A stretch of 64,000 bases of DNA from Anaeromassilibacillus sp. An172 (GCF_002160515.1 NZ_NFKS01000001.1:124001-188000), one strand, 5' to 3'; numbered from the stretch's first letter, positions 24,757 through 33,810 are shown. Program-made: numbers and translations. The notes: generated by a model not told the origin, from the sequence alone.

Positions 24757-25981
24757 CCGCGACCTCCTCATAGCTGTATGTCTTACCGTCTCTCAGGACG
24801 CTTACGCCATCCGCAGAGCCGACCTGCTCGATGTAGCGGTTCACGATGACATCGCAGAACTTCTCGTCCAACTCAATGGTTCGGCAGATGCGGTCGGTCT
24901 GCTCACAGGCAATGAGGGTAGAACCGGAGCCGCCGAAGGGGTCCAGCACCACCGAGTTTGCCATACTGGAGTTGCCGATGGGATAAGCCAGCAGTGGGAT
25001 TGGCTTCATGGTGGGATGGTCGCCGTTCTTCTTGGGTTTGTCGAACTCCCAGATGGTGGTTTCCTTCCTGCCCGTGTACCACTGGTGCCTGCCGTTTTTC
25101 TTCCAGCCGTACAGCACAGGCTCATGCTGCCACTGGTAGGGAGAGCGTCCAAGTACCAGGGACTGCTTCTTCCAGATACAGCAGCCGGATAAATAAAATC
25201 CCGCATCGGCAAACGCCCTGCGGAAATTGAGTCCTTCGGTGTCGGCGTGGAACACATAGATGGATGCGTCCGCCGCCATGACCGACTCCATATTCTGAAA
25301 TGCGGCAAGCAGAAACTCATAGAATTTCTCGCCTGCCATATTGTCGTTCTTGATTTTGCCCGCCGAGCCTTCATAGTTGACGTTGTACGGCGGGTCCGTA
25401 ATAACCAGGTTTGCTTTGACGCCATCCATGAGTGTGGTGTATGTCTCAGCCTTCGTGGAGTCCCCGCACACCAGACGATGCCTGCCAAGCGTCCATACAT
25501 CGCCAAGCCGGGAGAACGCAGGTTTTTGCAGTTCCGCGTCCACATCGAAGTCATCCTCTTTGGCTTCCATGCCGTCATCGAACAGAGCTGCCAGTTCCTT
25601 TTCATCAAAGCCGGTGAGCAGAGGGTCAAAGTCCATGCCCTGCAAAGACTCAATCTCCACCCGCAGAAGTTCCTCATCCCATCCGGCGTCCATCGCCATG
25701 CGGTTGTCCGCAATGATATAGGCTTTCTTCTGCGCTTCGGTAAGATGGTCGGCAAACACACAGGGAATCTCTCGGATGCCTTCTTCCTTTGCCGCAAGGA
25801 TTCTGCCGTGGCCGGCGATCACATTGAACTCCCGGTCGATGATGACGGGATTGATAAAGCCGAACTCCCGGAGGGACGAGCGGAGCTTGGTAATCTGCTC
25901 CGGGGAGTGGGTGCGGGCATTGTTCACATAGGGTACCAGCTTGGCGATAGGGACAAGCTGCATCTCGGTTGTCGTTTTCAT
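24743..25981 (-). CDS. ParB-domain N4/N6 DNA methyltransferase
   Basis: A 412-residue protein. Residues ~7-95 are a ParB/sulfiredoxin-type domain (YVNNARTHSPEQI, NVIAGHGRILAAKE). From ~155 it is a beta-type amino-methyltransferase, with catalytic TDPPY (195-199) and the SAM site LDPFGGSGST near 355. It methylates adenine N6 or cytosine N4; the target is unknown. Its ATG overlaps the SAM synthetase stop (ATGA), suggesting coupled expression with its cofactor-making enzyme. Confidence 0.93.
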   Translation of the reverse strand: MKTTTEMQLVPIAKLVPYVNNARTHSPEQITKLRSSLREFGFINPVIIDREFNVIAGHGRILAAKEEGIREIPCVFADHLTEAQKKAYIIADNRMAMDAGWDEELLRVEIESLQGMDFDPLLTGFDEKELAALFDDGMEAKEDDFDVDAELQKPAFSRLGDVWTLGRHRLVCGDSTKAETYTTLMDGVKANLVITDPPYNVNYEGSAGKIKNDNMAGEKFYEFLLAAFQNMESVMAADASIYVFHADTEGLNFRRAFADAGFYLSGCCIWKKQSLVLGRSPYQWQHEPVLYGWKKNGRHQWYTGRKETTIWEFDKPKKNGDHPTMKPIPLLAYPIGNSSMANSVVLDPFGGSGSTLIACEQTDRICRTIELDEKFCDVIVNRYIEQVGSADGVSVLRDGKTYSYEEVADGTE

Positions 25982-26763
25982 CGCACCAGCCCCCATTCCG
26001 CAAATTTTTCAAAGCCGCCGAGGGACCGGATGTATCTCCGGGCAGTCTCCACGATTTCTCTATAGGGGATGCCGTCCACCGTATCTTCCCCGATGGCGCA
26101 GCACAGTTCCACGGGCTTTCCCGTTTCCTGCGCCTTCAGCCATGCGTAGATGTTCACACTCACATCCGCTTTGGAGAGGTCTTTGCCGTGAAGGCCGCCG
26201 CCCGTCACCGAATCGGCCATGTCGCTGCCCAGCTTGCGGTTGGTCGCCCCAGAGTCTACATCCGTGCCGCCTGTCCAGTCGCCCAAGGGATTGACCTCGG
26301 CGCCCGGATACCGTTTCCGCAGCTCTGCGGCAGGGGCATTGCTCTGGCAGAGGATGAGCCTTGCTTCGTCAATGATGTACTTCCCATCCGAGGGATAAGT
26401 GTGATATACACTTTTGGCGATCTCACAGAGTGCTTTCTGCTCCTCCGTGACCGGAACCCCTTTGAAGATGCCGTTGTCCCCGCAGCGGATTCCTTCCGCC
26501 TGGTTATTGGCAAGACATCCGTCCTGCGGCATTTCCAGATAGTCCGTGTGCAGATTTCCTGCGATGCGATGGACAATGGATTCCACTTCATCCTGTGGAA
26601 TGCTCACTGATGTTTCCGCGATGATATGGCAGACGCCGTGGCCGATCAGGACTTCCACGGCGATCCTGGGATTTTCCTCTTTCCGGTACGCCGCATCCAC
26701 CAGGGCGCCGGCAATGCGGTCCGCCACCTTGTCCGGGTGGCACGGATTTACTTTCTCAAACAT
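25978..26763 (-). CDS. metK: Compact phage S-adenosylmethionine synthetase
   Basis: A 261-residue MetK homologue, against about 390 for cellular enzymes. It keeps the ATP-site HPDKVADRI (9-17), a CGDNGIFKG segment like the family GDQG motif, and GGGLHGKDLSKADVS, equivalent to the P-loop-like GGGAFSGKD. It would make SAM from ATP and methionine for the two methyltransferases downstream. Whether the shortened enzyme is active needs testing. Start ATG at 26763. Confidence 0.88.
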   Translation of the reverse strand: MFEKVNPCHPDKVADRIAGALVDAAYRKEENPRIAVEVLIGHGVCHIIAETSVSIPQDEVESIVHRIAGNLHTDYLEMPQDGCLANNQAEGIRCGDNGIFKGVPVTEEQKALCEIAKSVYHTYPSDGKYIIDEARLILCQSNAPAAELRKRYPGAEVNPLGDWTGGTDVDSGATNRKLGSDMADSVTGGGLHGKDLSKADVSVNIYAWLKAQETGKPVELCCAIGEDTVDGIPYREIVETARRYIRSLGGFEKFAEWGLVR

Positions 26764-26767
26764 AGCT

Positions 26768-27316
26768 TCACCCCTTCCTTGCGCGGAGCAGCCGCTCCAT
26801 CAGATCATCCTGGGGAGATACCTCCCCGTAATCGGTGCTGCAGTTTTCCTTCACGATCTGGAAGATCTCGTTCCAGAGCCGCACCGCCTGGTTCATGTAG
26901 TTGATGCCGATATTAATAAACGGCGACGGAATCGGCTTCTGCGTGGTGGGATGCTTGGAGAGGAAACCCATGCGGTTGGTCATCTCCTCGCACTGAATCC
27001 AGCGGGCGCTGCACATGGCGTACCGCTCCAGAAGCTGAGGTGACACCTTCGCCGCGCAGCCCACCTTTTTTAACCACTCCCAGGTTTCCGTATAAATTTC
27101 CTCCGCCTGGAGCGTGCTTCCGTCACGCTGCTCGGCGGATAAAAACTCATGGGGCTTTGGCATATCGACACCCTCGACTTCGGGAATGTCCAGCACTTCC
27201 AGTTTCCTGCCGCCAGGATTGCCGTTCTCAGCTTTCTCTTTGACAGCGGATTTCTTCCTTCCCGCACCGGGTCTCGCACCACCGCGCCCACCTGTGTTAT
27301 TGGATTTTGTCGGCAT
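26768..27316 (-). CDS. terS: Terminase small subunit, P27 family
   Basis: A 182-residue protein with a basic N-terminus (GGARPGAGRKKSAVKEKA), then a helical body typical of P27-type small terminases (ETWEWLKKVGCAAKVSPQLLERYA). It recognises packaging-site DNA and recruits the large subunit. Unusually, its partner gene lies about 7.7 kb downstream. The 134-base gap to the upstream HNH gene is a candidate cos or packaging site. Confidence 0.85.
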   Translation of the reverse strand: MPTKSNNTGGRGGARPGAGRKKSAVKEKAENGNPGGRKLEVLDIPEVEGVDMPKPHEFLSAEQRDGSTLQAEEIYTETWEWLKKVGCAAKVSPQLLERYAMCSARWIQCEEMTNRMGFLSKHPTTQKPIPSPFINIGINYMNQAVRLWNEIFQIVKENCSTDYGEVSPQDDLMERLLRARKG

Positions 27317-27450
27317 TTTCTCACCTCTTTTCCGCAAAAATAGAGCGACCGCTATCGGCCGCCGTCAATTACCCTTTTGATTTCGCCTTTTTCGCGCACG
27401 AAGCCCCGGGCCGCTGCCCGCGTACAGGACCCGCAGAGATTTTGACCGCC
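27317..27450. other. Gap between HNH and terS; candidate cos/pac region
   Basis: No open frame of note. In cos phages with an HNH gene beside terS the packaging site commonly lies here. The gap is GC-rich, with short inverted repeats (for example GCGGCCGATAGCGG-like bases near 27,345-27,362). Assignment rests on position only. Confidence 0.3.
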
Positions 27451-27798
27451 CTACCGGTCGCCAAGGTCGTGGTGGATCTTGGTGTGGCAGGAACGGCAAA
27501 GGCTCATCAGATTGTCCCTTGCATGAGTGCCGCCCTGAGAGATGGGAACGATGTGGTGTACCTCATCCACAGGAGTCAGCCGTCCTTCCTTGAGACACAC
27601 CTCGCAGAGAGGATGCGCCGCAGCGTATCGGTCACGGATGCGTTTCCATGCTCTGCCGTATTTCTTATTTACGTCCGCACTGCGTTCGTATTTGTTGTAC
27701 TGCCTGCGGGCGGCTGCTTCATGCTCCTTGCAGTACTGGCCCTCCGTGAGGTTGGGACAGCCGGGGTAGGAACAGGGGCGCTTGGGTTTTCTTGGCAT
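27451..27798 (-). CDS. HNH endonuclease
   Basis: A 115-residue HNH nuclease. The motif VDEVHHIVPISQGG with DNLMSLCRSCHTKIH is complete, and paired cysteines (CEVC, CRSC) hold the structural zinc. N-terminal CSYPGCPNL may bind a second zinc. HNH proteins next to terminases assist cos cleavage in several phages. ATG at 27798 follows GGAGGTGAAGCG. Confidence 0.9.
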   Translation of the reverse strand: MPRKPKRPCSYPGCPNLTEGQYCKEHEAAARRQYNKYERSADVNKKYGRAWKRIRDRYAAAHPLCEVCLKEGRLTPVDEVHHIVPISQGGTHARDNLMSLCRSCHTKIHHDLGDR

Positions 27799-27821
27799 CG
27801 CTTCACCTCCTTGGGGCATAA

Positions 27822-27860
27822 GAAAAGCCTCCACAGGACGCTCCCATGAAGGCTGTTTTT
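27822..27860 (-). terminator. Probable terminator before late operon
   Basis: AGCCT (27,826-830) pairs with AGGCT (27,850-854) with a further CC/GG pair inside. On the minus strand the stem runs into TTTTCTTAT. It would separate the regulator transcript from the HNH-terminase operon. Confidence 0.5.
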
Positions 27861-27930
27861 GTATTCTACTTCGCTATTGTAATGATATCACAGGACGGGT
27901 GTGCCATACTGTGCCAAACCGTGCCAACTT

Positions 27931-28341
27931 TCAATCCGGGACAGAAAAGTTCTGGAGAGCCGACCCGTGTATGCGGTGTACCGTGCGAAGCGACACGTTC
28001 AGCATCCGGGATATCTCCTCCCAGGAGCAGTTGTCCAGGTAACGGTAACGGAGTACCAGCTGCTCCTCGCGGCTGGCAAGCCTGTCGATTGCCGCATTGA
28101 TGGTTTCCTTGAGACACACCAGATACGCCACCTTTTCCGCCACATCCCTCTGGATGGCGTCGATTTTCTCAAGGCATCGTACAAAAGGGGCTTCTGTCGG
28201 TTTGTTTGGATTGTAGTGCGGTTCGAAATTACTGCCTGAGACGCTGCTCGATAAATCCCTCCAGTAGTCAATCTCACGCAGGCGGCAGTTTATAAGGGCA
28301 TCCAGGTGCCGCGCCTGGTTCAGATACTCTTTTGCGGTCAT
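27931..28341 (-). CDS. Sigma-70 region 4-like late regulator (DUF1492-like)
   Basis: A 136-residue protein. The C-terminal 50 residues (ASREEQLVLRYRYLDNCSWEEISRMLNVSLRTVHRIHGSAL) are a region 4-type helix-turn-helix, and the N-terminal half is helical. Such proteins sit just upstream of HNH/terminase genes in clostridial phages and are thought to activate late transcription. Its ATG overlaps the preceding stop (ATGA at 28,338-341). Confidence 0.8.
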   Translation of the reverse strand: MTAKEYLNQARHLDALINCRLREIDYWRDLSSSVSGSNFEPHYNPNKPTEAPFVRCLEKIDAIQRDVAEKVAYLVCLKETINAAIDRLASREEQLVLRYRYLDNCSWEEISRMLNVSLRTVHRIHGSALQNFSVPD

Positions 28342-28565
28342 GCGTCCACCTCCTTCTGCAGGGAGCGGATCAGCATCTCGCCATTCACATCTGTGAGTGC
28401 CGAGTACCACTGCGAACGGAAGAACCGCTCAATTTCGGCTTTATCTGCCTGTGCCGTCCTATTACGGGAGTTGGCTTTCAGGCTTTTCAGCGCCATGCGG
28501 TAATCCTTCACAGCTTGCAGGATGATGGCGTTCGCAAGGTCCTCGTAAATCGTGATATTGCTCAT
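28338..28565 (-). CDS. Small unrecognised phage protein, 75 aa
   Basis: A 75-residue helical protein (MSNITIYEDLANAIILQAVKD) with an ATG after GGAGGTGCGAAT. Basic and glutamine-rich in the middle. It is translationally coupled to the sigma-like regulator downstream. Function unknown. Confidence 0.72.
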   Translation of the reverse strand: MSNITIYEDLANAIILQAVKDYRMALKSLKANSRNRTAQADKAEIERFFRSQWYSALTDVNGEMLIRSLQKEVDA

Positions 28566-28620
28566 ATTCGCACCTCCGAAATTTTGATCCTCGGATTGGC
28601 ACGGATTTTCTTAGATTGTC

Positions 28621-29985
28621 TCAGATTTTCAAGTCCGCTTTCACGGCGTCGATTAGCGCCGTCTGGGTATGCTCCTTTTTGGAGATGGCTTTCATGATGC
28701 GTTCGTCAATGGTGCCCTTTGTGACGATGTGCTGTACCACCACAGTTTCAGAAGTCTGCCCCTGCCGCCAGAGTCGCGCTATGGTCTGCTGATAAAGCTC
28801 CAGGCTCCAGGTCAGTCCGAACCACACGATGGCCGAACCGCCGCTCTGGAGATTCAGCCCATGCCCGGCGGAAGCGGGATGGATCAGCGCCACCGGCAAC
28901 TCGCCATTGTTCCATCTGCGGATACTGGCGGCGTCATCCAGCTTTGAGAACGGGATATGCAGCTTTTGCAGCCTTTCCGAAATACGGGTCAGGTCATGCT
29001 TGAACCAGTAAGCCACCAGAAGCGGTTTGCCGTTGGCGGCTTCGATGATGTCCTCCAAAGCGTCAAGCTTGCGGTCGTGGATGCGGATGGTTTCGCCGCC
29101 GTCGTCATAGATTGCGCCGTTCGCCATCTGGGAGAGTTTCCCGGAGAGGGAGGCGGCGTTGGCGGCAGTGATCTCTGCGTCGCCCAGCGACAGCACCAGC
29201 TCCTGTTTCAAGTCCGTGTATTTTTTCTGTTCATCCTCGGAAAGCCGAACCGTGTATTCACTGCTGACCAGCTTTGGCATATGCAGGTGGTCGGCGGACT
29301 TCATAGAGATGGTGATGTCCGAAATCTGTCGGTAGATGGCGTCCTCTGCATAGGGCAGGGGTTTGTAGGAGTAGATGACCTGGCCGTTTCGCTTGTCCGG
29401 CGTGAAGTAATCGGTGCGGTACTTGGTGATGAACCGTCCAAGCCGCTGCCCCATGTCCAGGATGCGAAACTCCGCCCACAGATCCATCAGACCGTTGGAC
29501 GCAGGAGTGCCGGTCAGTCCGACGATGCGGCTCACCTTTGGTCTGACCTTTAACAGTGACTTGAACCGCTTTGTCTGGTGATTCTTGAACGAGGATAACT
29601 CATCGATCACCACCATATCGAAGTCAAAGGGAATGCCGCTCTCATCAATGAGCCACTGGACGTTTTCCCGGTTGATGATGTAGATGTCAGCGCGTCTCAT
29701 CAATGCCGACCGGCGCTGGGCTTCCGTCCCGACAGCCACGGAGCAGATGAGATCCTGAAGGTGATCCCACTTATCCGCTTCAGACGTCCATGTGTCCCGC
29801 GCCACTCTTAAGGGTGCGATGACCAGCACTTTATGGACCTCGAAGCTGTCAAACAGCAGGTCGGCTATGGCTGTCAGCGTGATGCTGGTTTTTCCCAGGC
29901 CGCAGTCTAAGAAGATAGCGGCTGCGGGGTGTGTCTCGATGTAATCCACCGCATATTTCTGATATTCATGAGGTTCGTATCTCAT
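28621..29985 (-). CDS. SNF2-type DEAD/DEAH helicase
   Basis: A 454-residue superfamily 2 ATPase. FLDCGLGKTS is Walker A, MVVIDELSS takes the DEAD-box place, GLTGTP is motif III, and IARLWRQGQT is motif VI of the SNF2 type. Likely a replication or recombination translocase. It overlaps the VRR-NUC gene by 20 bases, an arrangement repeated in many phages and suggesting the two act together. ATG at 29985 follows GGAGGGATACTGG. Confidence 0.9.
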   Translation of the reverse strand: MRYEPHEYQKYAVDYIETHPAAAIFLDCGLGKTSITLTAIADLLFDSFEVHKVLVIAPLRVARDTWTSEADKWDHLQDLICSVAVGTEAQRRSALMRRADIYIINRENVQWLIDESGIPFDFDMVVIDELSSFKNHQTKRFKSLLKVRPKVSRIVGLTGTPASNGLMDLWAEFRILDMGQRLGRFITKYRTDYFTPDKRNGQVIYSYKPLPYAEDAIYRQISDITISMKSADHLHMPKLVSSEYTVRLSEDEQKKYTDLKQELVLSLGDAEITAANAASLSGKLSQMANGAIYDDGGETIRIHDRKLDALEDIIEAANGKPLLVAYWFKHDLTRISERLQKLHIPFSKLDDAASIRRWNNGELPVALIHPASAGHGLNLQSGGSAIVWFGLTWSLELYQQTIARLWRQGQTSETVVVQHIVTKGTIDERIMKAISKKEHTQTALIDAVKADLKI

Positions 29986-30247
29986 CCAGTATCCCTCCAA
30001 TCTGCTCCATATCGTCCAGCACATACACCGGAAATCCCAGCCGCCGCAAAAGCCTGTGGCGGGAAAGCTGTAGCGGTCTCGGCTTTTCTCCCGGAGTCTT
30101 GACTTCAACAAAGCCTATCCGTCCATTCGGCAGCAGCACCATGCGGTCCGGCATACCGTCAAAACCGGGAGAGACGAGCTTGGGACAGATGCCGCCGGCT
30201 TGTTTGACCATCTGCGTCAGTTTCTTTTCAATTTCTTTTTCTCTCAT
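29966..30247 (-). CDS. VRR-NUC domain nuclease
   Basis: A 93-residue minimal VRR-NUC nuclease. The core GMPDRMVLLPNGRIGFVEVKTPG shows the PD...E-x-K active site (D of PDR, E and K of VEVK). It probably cleaves branched or flapped DNA in replication or recombination. It overlaps genes on both sides by 4 and 20 bases. Confidence 0.9.
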   Translation of the reverse strand: MREKEIEKKLTQMVKQAGGICPKLVSPGFDGMPDRMVLLPNGRIGFVEVKTPGEKPRPLQLSRHRLLRRLGFPVYVLDDMEQIGGILDEIRTS

Positions 30248-30783
30248 GGGCGTATCCTTTCTATGGGGTCGGCTAATTCAAAAGCGGCGTAGGCGGCTGA
30301 GACAAAATTGTCGAGGGGTTTGCCCTTGTAACTCCAAGATGTCTTGCCATCTACATAAACGCTGTAGCGATTGCCGCCCTTATTGTTGATAAACACCTTT
30401 CTGCCCTGATAAGTCAGCTGATAGTTGCCGTACCAGTTCTTCCGCCATTGACGGTGAGGAAAGTTCCGCTTCCGTTTGGCTCGGTTTTTCATAAGCCGCT
30501 CACGCTCTCTGGCGGCAAGGATATCGCCCTCCATAATCCCTGCGCAGATACAGCCGACTGAAACAGTCTCAAAATACTCGTCATGCCGCATCACATGGAC
30601 AAAGCGTACCTGTGAACAATCGCAGAGTTCACAGGTGAACAGGTCGATGTGATCGGGATCTTCCTCTTCATCGGCCACATCGTAAATATATTCACAATAC
30701 CAGCCGGAGAGGGGCGCTCCCCATTCCTGGAGCCGCTTCTGACACCTGCGGACATATGCGCTGTCTATTTCATACATTGACAT
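30244..30783 (-). CDS. Unrecognised phage protein with cysteine cluster
   Basis: A 179-residue protein. CELCDCSQVRFVHVM and VGCICAGIM suggest metal binding in the middle. A basic stretch follows (MKNRAKRKRNFPHRQWRKNW), then a small beta domain. ATG after GGAGGTAAATCAAA. It sits in the replication module between VapE and VRR-NUC; I cannot assign a function. Confidence 0.72.
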   Translation of the reverse strand: MSMYEIDSAYVRRCQKRLQEWGAPLSGWYCEYIYDVADEEEDPDHIDLFTCELCDCSQVRFVHVMRHDEYFETVSVGCICAGIMEGDILAARERERLMKNRAKRKRNFPHRQWRKNWYGNYQLTYQGRKVFINNKGGNRYSVYVDGKTSWSYKGKPLDNFVSAAYAAFELADPIERIRP

Positions 30784-31033
30784 TTTGATTTACCTCCGTG
30801 TTCTTAAAAACCTGAAAATCCTTACGCGCGTGCGTATGCGTGATTTACGGGTTCTGTACAGTCTTTTTGATACATTTCCGATTTATATGCTTTTTTAGGA
30901 ACACAGGAACGGAGCCTGTAAAGTTACCTTGCGGCGGCACATTCGGTGTGTTCCTGGCGGCGTTCCCGGAGTCTCCCCTGGGAACACTGCCGGAAGTCGG
31001 GAACTGTTCCTTATTCGCTCCGTTCCCGAAAAA
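30784..31033. other. Gap after VapE with in-frame continuation
   Basis: No separate start codon or Shine-Dalgarno for a gene. The VapE frame stays open beyond its TGA stop to a TAA at 30,845-847, about 62 further codons. The tract is rich in GTTCC/GGAAC words, which reflects the repeated G-N and V-P codons of this frame. Confidence 0.6.
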
Positions 31034-33373
31034 TCAGTCAGGAACATCGCCGGGAACAAAGACGAACTGGGGCCCGTATGGCTTGACGCGCTCCTTTTTC
31101 TCCTTGCGTACCCAGCCGAGCTTGGTGAGCATGGCTGTGAGGTTGTTGGATTCGGCGCGGCCAAGGCTGCCCTGGTCTTTGCCAAAAAGCTCACACCAGA
31201 TCTCCATATTGCAGACGCGTGTTCTGGCGACCGTACCAGCACGGCCGATATTATTCACCCCGGCGAGGAAGGAGCGGCGGTCGAACAGATCCATGCCGTC
31301 CCAATCCTCAGGGAGCAGAGTTTCCAGATACTCGCGCACCAGCCCTTCGCGCTCATCGGACTCCAGCGCTTCCCGCTGTTCGCTCTTGGCGAGTGTCTCC
31401 AGATCGGGAGCCAGATGCAGCTTCTCGCCGTTCTCCACAAGCACCAGCACCTCCGCCCAGATCTGGCTGATATCTTCATGGGTGAGTTCCCAGGAGTGCT
31501 TTGCGCCGCCGCCCGGCGTTTTGACCGGCCAGAACCGACGGTTGCCCGTGGTGTCCCGCAGGTAGCCGGACTCGGCATTGGTGGTGCCAAAGAAGATGCA
31601 CTGCCTTGGATGCGGCGTTGCCCGTCTGCCGAATGCGGCGCGATAGATATCGTTCTGTCGGGAGAGGAAGGAGCGCAGCGTCTCCACCTCGGCTTTGCGA
31701 AGTCCCGCCAGCTCACCGATTTCCAGAATCCAATAGCCCTGCAGTTTCTCGGCGGCGGTCTTGTCCTTGGTATCGCTCAGGTTCAGGCTGTCAGAGAACC
31801 ATTCCCCGGCAAGGCGGGAGATAAGAGTGCTTTTGCCGATGCCCTGGGGACCGTTCAAGACCAGCATGGTATCGAACTTCACACCCGGCTCCTGCACCCG
31901 GCGCACGGCGGCGCAGAGGGTCTTTCTGGTCACAGCACGGACATAGGAATTATCCTCCGCGCCCAGATAGTCGATGAGGAGCGTGTCCACACGGGGAACG
32001 CCGTCCCACTCCGGCAGAGCCGCCAGATATTTACGGATGGGGTGGTAGGAGCGGTCGTCCGCCACCTTGGTTACAGCGATCTGATAATTGCGCTGGGAGA
32101 ATGTGCCGTAGTGGGAATCCACATAGCTGATCAGCTGGGCATCGTCAGCGTCCCTCCAGTATTTGGATGGGTGCTTCCAGGGCACCTCGCCCTTGATCTC
32201 CATGCCGTCCAGCTGCTGGTTGAATACGATATTCTGGAGCTGTGGGTCGTTCTGGAGGATGAGCGTGATGTTGTGGAGGTTGTTTTTCAGAACTGTAGAG
32301 CGGGGTTCGTACTGGAAACGCTTCTGCCAGTCGGTATCCTCGCTGCCGGAGAAATCCGTCTCGGCATCCGCCATCCGTTCGCTTGCCGCCAGCAGCTTTA
32401 CCTCATCTTGCTGCATGGCGAACTCGCACATCGCCTTGTACGACGCTTTTTCGTCCAGATCTCCAAAGCGGTGGATACGGACGATGTCAAAGGCGTTGCA
32501 CAGCTTGAGGTAAGCCGGGTCTTTGGCATGGTGGCTGTAGACGAACTTGTCCTCCTTGACCTCTACGCCCGCCATGCTGGAGGATGCGATCAGGTGCCAG
32601 CGGTTCTCATTGTCGGTCGGCTCATAGACATCGGAGAGAAATGCCTCCAGCGCCTTGCTGATGGGATAATAGGTGCGGTTGAACAGGCCCACCACGCCTT
32701 CTTTGGTCAGAGGATCCTGCACCTTCTGCTGTGCGGTGGTATTCGCTTTGCTCTCCCTGGAAGAGGTGGGCAGTCTTGTGGGGTCAGTCCATTCCGGGTG
32801 CTTTGCGAGGATTGCATCGGGATCGAGCCAGCCACCGTCCGTCTCCTTATACACAAAGGAGCCGTTAGCCGGAGTGGACGGCCAGTACATCAGCTGATTG
32901 GGCTGGTAGGAGCATTCGTCAAAATAGTCGATGCCCAGCATCTGAGCGAGATAGCGGGACACCGCCACAAATTCCTCCGGGGTCACATCCCTGGTCAGCG
33001 GGAACACCAGCCGGACGCGGGGATTTTCCTCTGTGCTGCTGTGGGTGGTATACAGCGCGGAGGTATAGGGGCAGAGCGTTTCATAGCCTTCCAGAAAAGC
33101 GGCGTCGATGCGGTCACCGTCAAGCGCCACCATCGAGCGGCTCTCCACGGTATCGACCTTGCGTCTGCCGCCTTTCAGCACACCCGCCACAAAGCCGCCG
33201 TGGTCTTTGGCAGTGTCGCGCTGGGCGCGGCTCATCTTTGCATATTCCTCGGCGGACTCGGTGGTGCGGATAGGCACTCGGAGCCGTTCCTTCAGATCGT
33301 CAAACCGTATGGTCTTGTTGACCCATCTCTTTGCCTGCCGGTTGTTGCCGTAGGCGATGTTCAGTTCACGCAT
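31034..33373 (-). CDS. VapE-family primase-helicase-like protein
   Basis: A 779-residue virulence-associated E family protein. The N-terminal ~250 residues look primase-like (SRSMVALDGDRIDAAFL, NPRVRLVFPLTRD). The C-terminal half is an AAA-type ATPase with GPQGIGKST as Walker A and YWILEIGEL as Walker B. It likely acts as the phage replication initiator and helicase. It overlaps the DUF4406 gene by 8 bases. It ends at TGA although the frame continues. Confidence 0.9.
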   Translation of the reverse strand: MRELNIAYGNNRQAKRWVNKTIRFDDLKERLRVPIRTTESAEEYAKMSRAQRDTAKDHGGFVAGVLKGGRRKVDTVESRSMVALDGDRIDAAFLEGYETLCPYTSALYTTHSSTEENPRVRLVFPLTRDVTPEEFVAVSRYLAQMLGIDYFDECSYQPNQLMYWPSTPANGSFVYKETDGGWLDPDAILAKHPEWTDPTRLPTSSRESKANTTAQQKVQDPLTKEGVVGLFNRTYYPISKALEAFLSDVYEPTDNENRWHLIASSSMAGVEVKEDKFVYSHHAKDPAYLKLCNAFDIVRIHRFGDLDEKASYKAMCEFAMQQDEVKLLAASERMADAETDFSGSEDTDWQKRFQYEPRSTVLKNNLHNITLILQNDPQLQNIVFNQQLDGMEIKGEVPWKHPSKYWRDADDAQLISYVDSHYGTFSQRNYQIAVTKVADDRSYHPIRKYLAALPEWDGVPRVDTLLIDYLGAEDNSYVRAVTRKTLCAAVRRVQEPGVKFDTMLVLNGPQGIGKSTLISRLAGEWFSDSLNLSDTKDKTAAEKLQGYWILEIGELAGLRKAEVETLRSFLSRQNDIYRAAFGRRATPHPRQCIFFGTTNAESGYLRDTTGNRRFWPVKTPGGGAKHSWELTHEDISQIWAEVLVLVENGEKLHLAPDLETLAKSEQREALESDEREGLVREYLETLLPEDWDGMDLFDRRSFLAGVNNIGRAGTVARTRVCNMEIWCELFGKDQGSLGRAESNNLTAMLTKLGWVRKEKKERVKPYGPQFVFVPGDVPD

Positions 33374-33797
33374 AGTCGGTTACCTCCTCACATGTAGTCG
33401 TAAAATATCTCAAACGGTAGTTCTTCCATTTGGCTCTGCGGATCTCCGCTTCCATGCCGGAAGAGATGTATTCTCCGAACACCCACACCTCGGAGCATTT
33501 GCTCATCAGGGCGTTTCCAAAGAACAGCCCCAGCTGGCGCTCCTTCGGGTTGTCGTCACTGAGAAACTGTGGAAACAGCAGATGCGGCGCAATGGGAATG
33601 TATCCGGCGTCCACGGCAAAGCGGCTGTACCTCCGGGCGTTCTCCACATTGGCGGCCACCTCTCCGGCATAGGGAGAGCAGATGTAGACGATAGGGCGGA
33701 AAGCGCGGAGGGCGCGTTCTTCTTTTTCTATATTGGTGAGGGCTTCATAGGTGGTAGGGTCGTAGTAGCCCTCGCTGTTGAATTTATTGATGCTCAT
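33366..33797 (-). CDS. DUF4406 nucleotide-processing-like protein
   Basis: A 143-residue protein related to nucleoside 2-deoxyribosyltransferases (DUF4406): VYICSPYAGEVAANVENARRY matches the N-terminal strand-loop, and VWVFGEYISSGMEAEIRRAK carries the expected catalytic glutamate region. Phage copies may salvage or adjust nucleotides. ATG at 33797 is chosen; the upstream reading continues inside the polymerase gene. Confidence 0.78.
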   Translation of the reverse strand: MSINKFNSEGYYDPTTYEALTNIEKEERALRAFRPIVYICSPYAGEVAANVENARRYSRFAVDAGYIPIAPHLLFPQFLSDDNPKERQLGLFFGNALMSKCSEVWVFGEYISSGMEAEIRRAKWKNYRLRYFTTTCEEVTDYA

Positions 33798-33810
33798 AGG
33801 TGTTACCTCG

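Noticed and set aside
30900-31060. Clustered GTTCC/GGAAC words as possible origin iterons
   Set aside because: Irregular spacing, and explained by repeated G-N and V-P codons in the open VapE frame; no A/T-rich unwinding region beside them.
30895-31242. 115-codon minus-strand frame overlapping the VapE 3' end
   Set aside because: Out of frame with VapE, no Shine-Dalgarno, arginine/proline/serine-rich shadow.
30929-33397. 822-codon plus-strand open frame opposite VapE
   Set aside because: It mirrors the VapE gene, has no Shine-Dalgarno, a composition unlike a folded protein, and no recognisable family. GC-rich codon use keeps the antisense frame open.
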